This document shows positions 1 to 10,228 of a DNA stretch of 16,802 nucleotides, piece after piece. Positions within the stretch are counted from its first letter, which is position 1. Each line of letters opens with the position of its first letter. The position numbers were made by a program, and so were the translations under genes. Under the pieces are notes generated by a model. It did not search any database. It saw only the letters and a program-made list of their open reading frames with translations, and was not told where the DNA came from. The stretch is from an uncultured bacterium (GTDB lineage: Bacteria > Krumholzibacteriota > Krumholzibacteriia > LZORAL124-64-63): the NCBI GenBank assembly GCA_903847545.1, contig CAINDZ010000201.1:1-16802 (forward strand), given 5' to 3'.

Positions 1-2822
<2,822 letters not shown>

Positions 2823-2977
2823 CGGCGCCTGGGGGTTCGGGCGCTGGCGCGGCGGGTGGCGGGCCTGTGACGGGGCTGCGCGAGGTGGACGGGGGCCGGC
2901 CCCGCCGGCGGAACGGTCGTTAACCGGCTGATGTCGTTGCGCTTGGTGCCCGGGTGGCGCCGGCGCGGATCGCCTGT

Positions 2978-3006
2978 TTGTCCTTTGGGCCCGTCTGCGC
3001 TACATT
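2978..3006 (+). promoter_or_regulatory. Candidate sigma70-type promoter of speA
   Basis: TTGTCC at 2978-2983 and TACATT at 3001-3006 are separated by 17 bp, each matching 4 of 6 consensus bases. Transcription would start near 3013, giving a leader of about 90 nt before speA. The rest of 2823-3105 contains no gene. It includes a GC palindrome at 2892-2903 without a T-run, and a T6 run at 3081-3086. Confidence 0.45.
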
Positions 3007-3014
3007 GCGCGGGT

Positions 3015-3033
3015 CGGCGCCCGTAGGGTGCCG
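3015..3033 (+). promoter_or_regulatory. Hairpin at the 5' end of the speA leader
   Basis: CGGCGCCC (3015-3022) pairs with GGGTGCCG (3026-3033), with one G-U pair, across a 3-nt GTA loop. It starts within a few bases of the transcription start predicted from the promoter at 2978-3006. It may stabilise the mRNA or act in attenuation; a pyrimidine-rich TCTTTCC follows. The fold is visible, the role is inferred. Confidence 0.35.
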
Positions 3034-3105
3034 TCTTTCCGTAAGGGCGCGGGCCGCGGCCGGTCCTGTTGAGGGTCACCTTTTTTCAAGTCGCGGAGGC
3101 CGCCC

Positions 3106-5016
3106 ATGCTGCCTGGATCCCCCTGGGTCATCGGCAAGAGCGAACAGCTCTACGGTTTCGAGTACTGGGGCGCCGGCTATTTCGGCGTGAACGACAAGGG
3201 CAACGTCTGCATCCGCCCCGAGGGTCCGGGCGGACCGGAGCTCGACCTCGAGGAGCTGGTCGAGGCCGCGCGGCAGCGCGACATCCGCCTGCCCATCCTC
3301 TTCCGCTTCAGCGGCATCCTCCGCCACCGGCTGCGCACGCTGCACCACGCGTTCACTGCCGCGATGGCCGAGTACGAATACCAGGGCGCCTATCGCCCCG
3401 TGTATCCCATCAAGGTGAACCAGCAGCGGCACGTCGTGACCGAGCTGATCCGCGCCGGCCGGGACCTGAGCCTGGGCCTGGAGGTGGGCAGCAAGCCCGA
3501 ACTGGTGGCCGCGCTCGCGCTTCCGGACAACCAGAACGCGCTCTTGATCTGCAACGGCTACAAGGACCGGCAGTACCTCGAGCTGGCGATGATGGCGCAG
3601 CGCGTCGGGCGCGAGGTCATCGTGGTCGTCGAGAAGCCGTCCGAGATCGACCTGCTGCTGGCGATCAGCGCCGAGCAGGGCATCGAGCCGAGCATCGGCT
3701 TCCGCCTGCGTCTGGCCGGTCGCGGCGCGGGTCGCTGGGAGCGCAGCGGCGGCGAGCGCGCCAAGTTCGGCCTGAACGTGGCCGAGATCGTCACCGCGAT
3801 CAAGCTGCTGACCGAGCGCGGCAAGCAGGACTGGGTGCGGCTGGTGCACTTCCACAACGGCAGCCAGCTGACGAACATCTCGTCGCTGAAGCAGGCCGTG
3901 CGCGAGGCCGCGCAGGTGTACGTGCAGGTGGCGCGGTTCTGCCCCAAGCTGAAGTACTTCGACGCCGGCGGCGGCCTGGCCGTCGACTACGACGGTTCCA
4001 AGACGGCCTTCGAGTCGTCGATGAACTACACGCTCGAGGAGTACGCCCGCGACGTCGTCTGGATCCTGAAGGACGCCTGCGACAACGCCGAGGTCGCGCA
4101 CCCGATGGTGGTCACCGAGTGCGGCCGCGCGATGGTGGCCTACGCCTCGGTGCTGGTCACCGAGGTGCTCAGCCTGGCCAACACGTTCACCACCACGGTC
4201 GACGTGGACGCGGTGTCGAAGCAGACCGAGGAGGACACCGTCCTCAACATGGCGCTGATGCTGCAGTCGCTGACGCCCAAGAACTGCCAGGAGACGCTGC
4301 ACGACGCGGTGGAACTGCGCCAGACCATGCTGCAGCAGTTCAGCCTGGGACAGATGTCGATCGAGGACCGCGCCCTGGGCGACCAGTGCTACTGGGCGCT
4401 GCTGAACGCCATCAACACCGTGGGCAAGGAACTGCACTACGTGCCCGAGGACCTGCGGCGCCTGCCGTCGCTGCTGACCGACACGTACTTCTGCAACCTG
4501 TCGATCTTCCAGTCGATGCCCGACAGCTGGGCCATCGACCAGATCTTCCCGATCACGCCCATCACCCGCCTGAACGAGGAGCCGAAGCGGCGCGTCGTGC
4601 TGGCCGACATCACCTGCGACTCGGACGGCAAGGTCGAGCGCTTCGCCGACCTGCGCGACATCAAGCACTACCTGCCGGCGCACGACCTGAAGCCGGACCA
4701 GCGCTACTGCTTCGGCGTCTTCCTGGTGGGCGCCTACCAGGAGATCCTCGGCGACATGCACAACCTCTTCGGCGACACCAACGCCGTGCACGTGGACGTG
4801 GCGCCGGACGGGCGGATGGTCTTCGCCAACGTGCTGCGCGGCGACACCGTGGCCCAGGTGCTGCGCTATGTCGCGTTCGAGAAGGCCGACCTGATGGAGC
4901 GCTGGCGCCACGCGCTGGAGGAGGCCGTGGTGGCCGGACGCATCACCGCGCGCCAGTCGGCGGTGCTTCAGCGGCAGTACGACGAGGTTTTCGGGGACTA
5001 CACCTACCTGCAGTAG
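3106..5016 (+). CDS. speA: Biosynthetic arginine decarboxylase (PLP-dependent)
   Basis: This cytosolic enzyme converts L-arginine to agmatine and CO2, the first step of the agmatine route to putrescine and spermidine. At 636 residues it has the usual SpeA length. The ATG is placed by GGAGG at 3095-3099, 6 nt upstream, and by the early conserved YWG segment. VYPIKVNQ carries the PLP-binding Lys (residue 103, codon 3412-3414). HFHNGSQ (about 3847-3867) and FDAGGGLAVDY (about 3958-3990) are the conserved alanine-racemase-like barrel segments. TCDSDGK near 4612 carries the catalytic Cys (residue 504) of the C-terminal beta domain. These motifs and the overall order match the E. coli SpeA family closely as I recall it. 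The gene stands alone between its own promoter and terminator and ends in tandem stops (TAG TGA). No agmatinase or agmatine deiminase gene is in the window, so later pathway steps are encoded elsewhere. Confidence 0.96.
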   Translation: MLPGSPWVIGKSEQLYGFEYWGAGYFGVNDKGNVCIRPEGPGGPELDLEELVEAARQRDIRLPILFRFSGILRHRLRTLHHAFTAAMAEYEYQGAYRPVYPIKVNQQRHVVTELIRAGRDLSLGLEVGSKPELVAALALPDNQNALLICNGYKDRQYLELAMMAQRVGREVIVVVEKPSEIDLLLAISAEQGIEPSIGFRLRLAGRGAGRWERSGGERAKFGLNVAEIVTAIKLLTERGKQDWVRLVHFHNGSQLTNISSLKQAVREAAQVYVQVARFCPKLKYFDAGGGLAVDYDGSKTAFESSMNYTLEEYARDVVWILKDACDNAEVAHPMVVTECGRAMVAYASVLVTEVLSLANTFTTTVDVDAVSKQTEEDTVLNMALMLQSLTPKNCQETLHDAVELRQTMLQQFSLGQMSIEDRALGDQCYWALLNAINTVGKELHYVPEDLRRLPSLLTDTYFCNLSIFQSMPDSWAIDQIFPITPITRLNEEPKRRVVLADITCDSDGKVERFADLRDIKHYLPAHDLKPDQRYCFGVFLVGAYQEILGDMHNLFGDTNAVHVDVAPDGRMVFANVLRGDTVAQVLRYVAFEKADLMERWRHALEEAVVAGRITARQSAVLQRQYDEVFGDYTYLQ

Positions 5017-5039
5017 TGACTGCCGGGACATGAAGTTGG

Positions 5040-5072
5040 GGGCGGGGGCTGCGCAACGGCCCCCGCCCTTTT
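5040..5072 (+). terminator. Rho-independent terminator of speA
   Basis: A perfect 10-bp GC stem (GGGCGGGGGC at 5040-5049, GCCCCCGCCC at 5059-5068) with a 9-nt loop is followed at once by TTTT (5069-5072). It lies 24 bp after the speA stop codon. Confidence 0.88.
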
Positions 5073-5103
5073 CCATGCCAGGGCGGGCTGTTTTTCGGCG
5101 GCG

Positions 5104-5181
5104 CTGAAAATCAATATCCAGCGAGAATAATTCCCATATGATATCTCGGAATATGATACGATGAAAAACATCCTGTATTGA
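5104..5181 (+). promoter_or_regulatory. AT-rich promoter/leader island before the secreted-protein pair
   Basis: This stretch is visibly AT-rich against the GC-rich surroundings. The best promoter reading is CTGAAA (5104-5109), a 16-bp spacer and AATAAT (5126-5131). Two further -10-like TATGAT elements lie at 5137-5142 and 5152-5157 inside a direct repeat ATATGATA (5136-5143 and 5151-5158), but neither has a good -35 partner. A 6-codon ORF (MKNILY, 5161-5181) follows without a clear ribosome binding site. Which element is used cannot be decided by eye. Confidence 0.35.
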
Positions 5182-5215
5182 GGCGGCCCCGAGCCAAGCT
5201 TCCAAGGAGTTCAAG

Positions 5216-5932
5216 ATGCGCCACTCGCCCCGTTGGTTTTCCGACGACCTGCCCCGGTCATGGGCGCTGGCGGTCGTCGTGACCCTGGCCGTTGCGGTGC
5301 CGGCCGGCGCCTCGACCTGGCTGCTACCCGCCGGTGGCGAGATCTGGACGGCGGGCACCTCGCACACCGTCGCCTGGAGCGGCACCGGTACCTCGGCGAT
5401 CGTGACGTACCACCCGCTGCCCCTGTCGATGACGGGGTATGTCGTGGCGGCGTTCTTCCCGAACAACGGCTATGTCACCTTCAGCATCCCGGCGAGCACC
5501 CCGCCCGGCCAGTACGTGATGCAGGTGGCCTACCAGGCGGGGGACCCTCCCGTGTACAGCCAGCCGTTCACGATCGTCGCGCCGCCCGAGTGTCTGAATG
5601 GGTGCAGCCTCGTCTCGGCCAGCATGCCCGCCTCGTCGCCCTGGACCGGCATCCCGCCGATGGCGACCTGCGGCTTCAACGTGACGTCGGCGACGTCGTC
5701 CGCCGAGGCCTACATCCTGTCGGCGCTTTCGGCGCAGTGCATGGAAGGCTACTCGATCGATCCCGGCAGCGCGCACATCGACTTCACCGTGCTGCCGCCC
5801 GGCGTGGGCGCGTGCCTGGTCGGGTTCTTCGGCAACTTCATGGCCGAGGCCTCGGGCTTCGCGTGCTGCTGCCAGGATGCCGTGCCCGTCGAGTCGCACA
5901 ACTGGGGCGACCTGAAGGCGCGGTACCGCTAG
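5216..5932 (+). CDS. Secreted Cys-rich protein with Kre9/KNH-like N-terminal domain and WG-LKAR tail
   Basis: The product is a 238-residue exported protein of unknown function. The ATG follows AAGGAG (5204-5209) by 6 nt. A Sec signal peptide with hydrophobic core about residues 16-28 ends at a likely AGA/S cleavage site near residue 32. The next 90 residues contain GGEIWTAGTSHTVAWSG, which resembles the Ser/Thr-rich Kre9/KNH-type Ig-like domain common in bacterial secreted proteins. The C-terminal half holds all eight Cys of the mature part, including a CCC triplet, so disulfides are likely outside the cytosol. The protein ends in PVESHNWGDLKARYR, closely matching the end of the next gene's product. 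No catalytic motif is visible. The gene is probably co-transcribed with the next one, 106 bp downstream. Domain naming is from motif resemblance only. Confidence 0.75.
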   Translation: MRHSPRWFSDDLPRSWALAVVVTLAVAVPAGASTWLLPAGGEIWTAGTSHTVAWSGTGTSAIVTYHPLPLSMTGYVVAAFFPNNGYVTFSIPASTPPGQYVMQVAYQAGDPPVYSQPFTIVAPPECLNGCSLVSASMPASSPWTGIPPMATCGFNVTSATSSAEAYILSALSAQCMEGYSIDPGSAHIDFTVLPPGVGACLVGFFGNFMAEASGFACCCQDAVPVESHNWGDLKARYR

Positions 5933-6038
5933 TTGCGTGGATGACAAGCGCGTGGAAGCCAGTCGCGTGAACGCCGCGCTCGCCCCGGGAATCGCCGCTT
6001 CGGGCGCCCCGGAACGCGGCAAAGTGGAAGGAGTGGAC

Positions 6039-6710
6039 ATGACGCCTCGAGATCGAATCCGGCGCGGCCTGCGGTTCGCGAGCCTGTACCTGAACGCGGC
6101 ACTGCTGCTGGCGGCCGTGGCTGCGGCGCCGACGGCGCGGGCCCAGACGTGGACCGAGGCCGGCGATGCCGGCGAACTGGTGGGCACCGCCCAGTCCACC
6201 TCGGGCAGCGGCTCCCTCACGTCGATCAGCGGCACCCTGTCGTCGCACGGCGACGTGGACATGTACTGCGTGCAGCTGACCTCGGTGCCGCCGTCCGGCC
6301 TGCCCCTGGTGTCGGTGGCCTGCACGATGCAAGCGGACCCGACGCCGTACATCTTCGCCGCCTCGGGGCTGGGCGTGGACACGAACATGACCTGCGCCGG
6401 CGGCCTGAAGCAGGCGGTGGCGCCCAACTTCTCGCTGGTGCCGGGCCAGTACTACGTCGCCATCGCGCATGGGGACTACAGCGCGAACTCGGCGGGCGGG
6501 AACATCTGGCAGACCGCGTACATGGGCCCGATGTGGCCGAACGGCCCCGGCGCCGGCAGCCCGCTCACCAGCTGGATCGGGCCCTTGACCGTGGTGGCGC
6601 CCGCGCCCTACACGCTCATCCTGAACCCGAACTACTTCGTGTTCTGCGACACGGCGACGCCCGTCGAGACGTCGTCGTGGGGCGCGTTGAAGGCCCGGTT
6701 CGGCGACTGA
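6039..6710 (+). CDS. Secreted protein, possibly PPC-like, with WG-LKAR tail
   Basis: The product is a 223-residue exported protein of unknown function. The frame is open upstream to a GTG at 5937, but I chose the ATG at 6039 because AAGGAG (6028-6033) sits 5 nt before it and a clean signal peptide begins there. That peptide has a basic start, hydrophobic core about residues 13-30 and a TARA/Q cleavage site after residue 35. The mature part includes GTLSSHGDVDMYCVQL, which looks like the strand pair of bacterial pre-peptidase C-terminal (PPC) domains, then PGQYYVAIAHGDY, also typical of them. Four Cys could form two disulfides. The end, PVETSSWGALKARFGD, repeats the tail of the preceding protein although the bodies differ, suggesting a common sorting or anchoring signal. 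The PPC assignment is tentative. Confidence 0.75.
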   Translation: MTPRDRIRRGLRFASLYLNAALLLAAVAAAPTARAQTWTEAGDAGELVGTAQSTSGSGSLTSISGTLSSHGDVDMYCVQLTSVPPSGLPLVSVACTMQADPTPYIFAASGLGVDTNMTCAGGLKQAVAPNFSLVPGQYYVAIAHGDYSANSAGGNIWQTAYMGPMWPNGPGAGSPLTSWIGPLTVVAPAPYTLILNPNYFVFCDTATPVETSSWGALKARFGD

Positions 6711-6740
6711 TTCGAGCCTGCCTGGGGGATGGTGGGAAGT

Positions 6741-6766
6741 GGCGGGCGGCCTCCGGGTCGCCCGCC
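6741..6766 (+). terminator. UNCG-loop GC hairpin between convergent genes
   Basis: An 11-bp stem (6741-6751 with 6756-6766, one G-U pair) closes on a TCCG tetraloop of the stable UNCG class with the favoured C-G closing pair. It lies 30 bp after the upstream stop codon and just before the end of the minus-strand gene. No T-run follows, so it is either a weak or Rho-assisted terminator or an mRNA 3'-end stabiliser. The G-U pair becomes an A-C mismatch in the opposite transcript, so plus-strand RNA is the better fit. Confidence 0.5.
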
Positions 6767-6773
6767 GCCGCAT

Positions 6774-7271
6774 TCAGGCGGGGTGCCGCAGCGCGCCCAG
6801 CAGCGCCTGCAGTCGCGAGCGGACGTCGGCGACGGTGTAGGGGTCGTCCGGCGCGGCGGGCCGGCCGGCGGCCTCGAAGAGGGGGCGCTCGTCGTAGTCG
6901 CGACCCCAGCGGACGTCGACCTCGCGCACGAACTCGGCCAGCTGCGACGGTTGCTCCAGCAGCGACTCGACGAACGAAACCAGCGCGGCGGCGGCGTCGC
7001 CGCGATGCCGGTCCAGCCAGCCGGGCGCGTCGGCCAGGCGCGCGCGCAGCGTGCGCGCCAGCGAGCCCTCGCCGTCGGCCAGGTGCGCGGCCAGCAGGGC
7101 GTCGACGTCCAGCAGCGCTTGCCGCGCGGCGGGCACCGGCGAGGCGCCCTTGAGCGTGCCGGCGGCGGCGCGCCCGACGACCGCCGCCGTGTCGAAGCCG
7201 TGCCGCAGCAGGCTCTCGCGCTCGACGGCGTCAGGGTCGGGGGCGGACGGCGCTTGATCGTCGGTGCACAT
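6774..7271 (-). CDS. Unrecognised 165-residue cytosolic protein
   Basis: I do not recognise this protein. It is 165 residues, with no signal peptide, membrane segment or metal motif, and appears largely alpha-helical with many Ala, Leu, Asp and Arg. Distinct spots are APGWLDRHRGD in the middle and DVRWGRDYDERP toward the end, which could be a functional surface. The ATG (complement of 7269-7271) has no ribosome binding site, but a good promoter -10 element ends 6 nt upstream, so the message is probably leaderless and this start is favoured. It is divergent from the S9 peptidase gene and convergent with the secreted pair. Coding status rests on the intact frame, the promoter and the tight fit between neighbours. 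Confidence 0.65.
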   Translation of the reverse strand: MCTDDQAPSAPDPDAVERESLLRHGFDTAAVVGRAAAGTLKGASPVPAARQALLDVDALLAAHLADGEGSLARTLRARLADAPGWLDRHRGDAAAALVSFVESLLEQPSQLAEFVREVDVRWGRDYDERPLFEAAGRPAAPDDPYTVADVRSRLQALLGALRHPA

Positions 7272-7277
7272 GGCGCG

Positions 7278-7305
7278 ATGATACGCCTTTGGCGAGCGAA
7301 GACAA
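7278..7305 (-). promoter_or_regulatory. Candidate leaderless promoter of the 165-residue protein gene
   Basis: On the minus strand, TTGTCT (7305-7300) and TATCAT (7283-7278) are 16 bp apart, matching 4 of 6 and 5 of 6 consensus bases. Only 6 nt separate the -10 element from the ATG at 7271, so transcription should start at or next to the A of the start codon. Confidence 0.5.
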
Positions 7306-7372
7306 GCTGCGGCCCCAGGGTCGCGCCAACCCGCCGGCCGGGCCGCGCGCCCCGCCGGTGAAAGGACCGCTG

Positions 7373-9508
7373 ATGTCCACCTGCGCGACCCCGTCCCGGA
7401 TGCTGAAAGCCGCCCTGCTGGCGGCCGTTTTCGTGTTGCCGGCGGCCGGCCGGGCGGCGGCGCCCCCGGTCGCCCGCGTGGAGCCGCACCAGCTGGCGGC
7501 CCACGGCGACGTGCGCACGGACAACTACTATTGGCTGCGCGAGCGCGAGAATCCCGAGGTGCTGGCCTACCTGGCGGCCGAGAACGCCTACACCGCGCAG
7601 GAACTGGCCGGCACGGCCGCGCTGCGCGACACGCTGCTGGCCGAGATGAAGGCGCGCCACAAGCAGGACGATGCGACGGCGCCCTACGACCTGGGCGGCT
7701 GGCGCTACTGGCAGCGCTTCGTCGAGGGCGGCGAGTACCCGCTGTGGTGCCGGCGCGCGGCCGGCGTGGGCGGCGCGGCGGACGGCCCCGAGCAGGTGAT
7801 GTTCGACGGCAACGCGATGGCCGAAGGCCAGGGCTACTTCTCGCTGAGAGTCGCCGAGGTGAGCCCCGACGGCCGCCTGGCCGCCTTCGCCGTCGACACG
7901 ACCGGCCGCCGGTTCTACACGCTGCGCGTCAAGGACCTCGCCACGGGCCAGGTGCTGGACGACGTCATCCCCGATGTCACCGGCAGCGCCACCTGGGCGC
8001 TGGACAACCGGACTCTTTTCTACGCGAAACAGGACCCGGAAACGCTGCGCGCGTGGCAGGTCTGGCGCCACCGCCTGGGCACGCCGGCGGCGCAGGACGT
8101 GCTGGTCTTCCAGGAGGACGACGAGACGTTCGAGTGCGACGTCATGCGCTCGAAGTCGGACCGCTACCTGATGATCGAGAGTTCGCAGACCCTCAGTTCG
8201 GAGTGGCGCATCCTCGAGGCGGACAACCCGACCGGGAGCTTCCGCGTCTTCCATCCGCGCGAGCGCGACCTCGAATACTCCGTGGATGACCAGGGCGACC
8301 GGTTCGTGGTCCTGGCCAACCTCGGCGCGCCCAACTTCCGCCTGATGGAGTGCCCGCACGACCGCACCGGCAAGGAAGCCTGGCGCGACATCGTGCCGGC
8401 GCGCGCGGACGTACTGCTGGAGGACTTCGACGTCTTCACCGACTGGCTCCTGGTGGTCGAGCGCCGCGACGGGCTGACCCACCTGCGCGTCCTGCCCCGC
8501 GAGGGCGGCGAGGGCCACACCCTCGCCTTCGGCGACCCCACCTGGTCGGTCGGCGCCGAGGTCAACCTGGAGATGGACACGGACGTCCTGCGCTATGCGT
8601 ACACCTCGCCGACCACGCCGCGGACGGTCTACGCCTTCGACATGCGCACCCACCGCGAGACGCTGCTCAAGCGGCAGCCCGTGCTCGGCGGCTTCGACCC
8701 CGCGAACTACGAGGCCGAGTACCTCCACGTGACGGCGCGCGACGGCACGCCGGTGCCGGTGTCGCTGGTGCATCGCAAGGGGCTGGCGCGCGACGGCAGT
8801 TCCCCTTTGCTGCTGTACGGCTACGGCTCGTACGGCTACAGCACCGACGCCCGGTTCAACAGCAACGTCGTGTCGCTGCTCGATCGCGGGTTCGTCTTCG
8901 CCATCGCGCACGTGCGCGGCGGCCAGGAGATGGGCCGCTCGTGGTACGAGGACGGCAAGCTGCTGAGGAAGATGAACACCTTCACGGACTTCATCGACTG
9001 CGCGCGCGGCCTGGTGGACCGCCGTTACACGTCGCCCGACCGGCTGTTCGCGCAGGGCGGCTCGGCGGGCGGCCTGCTGATGGGCGCGGTCGTGAACCTG
9101 GCGCCCGACCTGTGGCGCGGCGTCGTGGCGCAGGTGCCGTTCGTGGATGTCGTGACGACGATGCTGGACGCCTCCATCCCGCTGACCACCGGCGAGTACG
9201 ACGAGTGGGGCAACCCGAGCGACAAGCGGTACTACGATGCCATGCTGGCCTATTCGCCCTACGACAACGTCGTGGCGCGCGACTACCCGGCGATGCTCGT
9301 CACGACGGGCCTGCACGACAGCCAGGTGCAGTACTGGGAGCCTGCCAAGTGGGTGGCGAAGCTGCGCGCCCTGAAGACGGACGACCAGCCGCTGTTGCTG
9401 CGCATTAACATGGACGCCGGGCACGGCGGCCGCTCGGGCCGGTTCCGCTCGCTGGAGGAGACGGCGGTCGTGTACGGGTTCCTGCTGGGGCTGGCGCCGG
9501 CGAAGTAG
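7373..9508 (+). CDS. Exported S9A serine peptidase, oligopeptidase B/protease II-like
   Basis: The product is a 711-residue prolyl-oligopeptidase-family enzyme that cleaves short peptides, in oligopeptidase B typically after basic residues. The frame is open from 7289, but the ATG at 7373 follows AAAGGA (7361-7366) by 6 nt and starts a signal peptide (hydrophobic core about residues 10-25, likely cleavage after RAAA at 30). Then come the S9 N-terminal segment with YYWLRERENPEV, a seven-bladed propeller that gates the active site, and the C-terminal alpha/beta hydrolase domain. The triad is Ser564 (GGSAGG), Asp649 (LHDSQV) and His684 (DAGHGG). RGFVFAIAHVRGGQEMG is the typical oligopeptidase strand before the nucleophile. 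The predicted signal peptide puts it in the periplasm, unlike the cytosolic E. coli PtrB. It is convergent with the downstream methyltransferase gene, 20 bp away, with no terminator visible between them. Family is certain; P1 specificity is inferred. Confidence 0.92.
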   Translation: MSTCATPSRMLKAALLAAVFVLPAAGRAAAPPVARVEPHQLAAHGDVRTDNYYWLRERENPEVLAYLAAENAYTAQELAGTAALRDTLLAEMKARHKQDDATAPYDLGGWRYWQRFVEGGEYPLWCRRAAGVGGAADGPEQVMFDGNAMAEGQGYFSLRVAEVSPDGRLAAFAVDTTGRRFYTLRVKDLATGQVLDDVIPDVTGSATWALDNRTLFYAKQDPETLRAWQVWRHRLGTPAAQDVLVFQEDDETFECDVMRSKSDRYLMIESSQTLSSEWRILEADNPTGSFRVFHPRERDLEYSVDDQGDRFVVLANLGAPNFRLMECPHDRTGKEAWRDIVPARADVLLEDFDVFTDWLLVVERRDGLTHLRVLPREGGEGHTLAFGDPTWSVGAEVNLEMDTDVLRYAYTSPTTPRTVYAFDMRTHRETLLKRQPVLGGFDPANYEAEYLHVTARDGTPVPVSLVHRKGLARDGSSPLLLYGYGSYGYSTDARFNSNVVSLLDRGFVFAIAHVRGGQEMGRSWYEDGKLLRKMNTFTDFIDCARGLVDRRYTSPDRLFAQGGSAGGLLMGAVVNLAPDLWRGVVAQVPFVDVVTTMLDASIPLTTGEYDEWGNPSDKRYYDAMLAYSPYDNVVARDYPAMLVTTGLHDSQVQYWEPAKWVAKLRALKTDDQPLLLRINMDAGHGGRSGRFRSLEETAVVYGFLLGLAPAK

Positions 9509-9528
9509 CGCGCGTCCCGGTCGCTGGG

Positions 9529-10224
9529 TCAACCGGCCGGCGCCGCCGGGCGGAACGATGGCGTGATCGTGCACAGCACCTGCGCCGGCCAGCGGTCGCG
9601 CCACATCACGCAGCCGCGGCAGTCGACGTCGGCACGCCAGCCCTGCGCGTAGTTTCGCAGCGCGCGCGTTTCGTGGCCGGTGAACTCGTCGAACACCGCC
9701 ACGTACGGGCGGCGCAGCCGGTCGACCAGCGCCAGGGCGAAGAGCGTCGACGCGTACAGGTCGGCGTCGTAGTGGACAAGCAGCGGCAGGTCGCCGGCCT
9801 CCTCGAGCAGGCGCGACAGGCGCGCGTCGTTGTCCTGGAACAGCCCGGCCAGGAAGCGGACCCGCGGGTCCTCGAGGCGCGGTGGCCGGCCGTCGGTGTC
9901 GAAAGTGCCCGCCGGCATGGCGCCCCACGCCTCGGGCAGGCCCGTGAAGGTGTCCAGGCCGACGAAGCGCGCGTCGGGGTGGGACAGGCGGCCGGCGAAC
10001 CAGCGCAGCGAGGCGCCTTCGTGCACGCCGAACTCGACCACCAGCGCCGGCCGCCCGGGCCCGCCCAGCAGGCCGACCGCGGCTTCCCACAGCTCCTCGC
10101 GCGATGCGTGGCGAGGGCAGCGGGCCAGCGCGCCGAACGACTGGCGCAGGACGGCGTAGGCCAGCGCCCGCTCGACATCCTCGACCGGCAGGCGGGCCAG
10201 CAGGTGCTTGAGCGCGTCCTTCAC
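9529..10224 (-). CDS. TylF-like class I SAM-dependent methyltransferase
   Basis: The product is a 231-residue cytosolic protein. VEFGVHEGASLRWFAG (residues 63-78) is the SAM-binding glycine loop, VGLDTFTGLPE (88-98) contains the acidic residue that would bind the SAM ribose, and LVHYDADLYAST (149-160) followed by VAVFDEF (175-181) are the acidic, metal-binding-type segments of the TylF/macrocin O-methyltransferase group. A small-molecule or sugar O-methyltransferase role is plausible but the acceptor is unknown. Translation starts at GTG (complement of 10222-10224), only 4 nt after the stop of the upstream methyltransferase gene, so the two are surely one operon and probably translationally coupled. 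A C-terminal Cys cluster (DCRGCVMW) is not a family feature I know. What else it could be: a polysaccharide or natural-product tailoring enzyme. Confidence 0.8.
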   Translation of the reverse strand: MKDALKHLLARLPVEDVERALAYAVLRQSFGALARCPRHASREELWEAAVGLLGGPGRPALVVEFGVHEGASLRWFAGRLSHPDARFVGLDTFTGLPEAWGAMPAGTFDTDGRPPRLEDPRVRFLAGLFQDNDARLSRLLEEAGDLPLLVHYDADLYASTLFALALVDRLRRPYVAVFDEFTGHETRALRNYAQGWRADVDCRGCVMWRDRWPAQVLCTITPSFRPAAPAG

Positions 10225-10228
10225 GGCG

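Noticed and set aside
2892..2903. Perfect palindrome GGGGCCGGCCCC after the amidohydrolase gene, considered as a terminator
   Set aside because: There is no loop and no T-run; palindromes of this kind are expected in such GC-rich DNA.
5122..5148. Inverted repeat CGAGA...TCTCG as an operator
   Set aside because: The arms are only 5 bp and imperfect when extended, with a long spacer; it is too weak to call.
3076..5466. A 796-codon open frame antisense to speA
   Set aside because: It is a GC-rich shadow of a certain gene: composition is His/Val/Leu/Gln/Arg-biased, there are no domains, and it overruns the terminator and the next gene's start.
6632..10090. A 1152-codon minus-strand open frame across the S9 peptidase
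   Set aside because: It overlaps four well-supported genes, has low-complexity Arg/Ala/Gly/Val composition and no recognisable domain.
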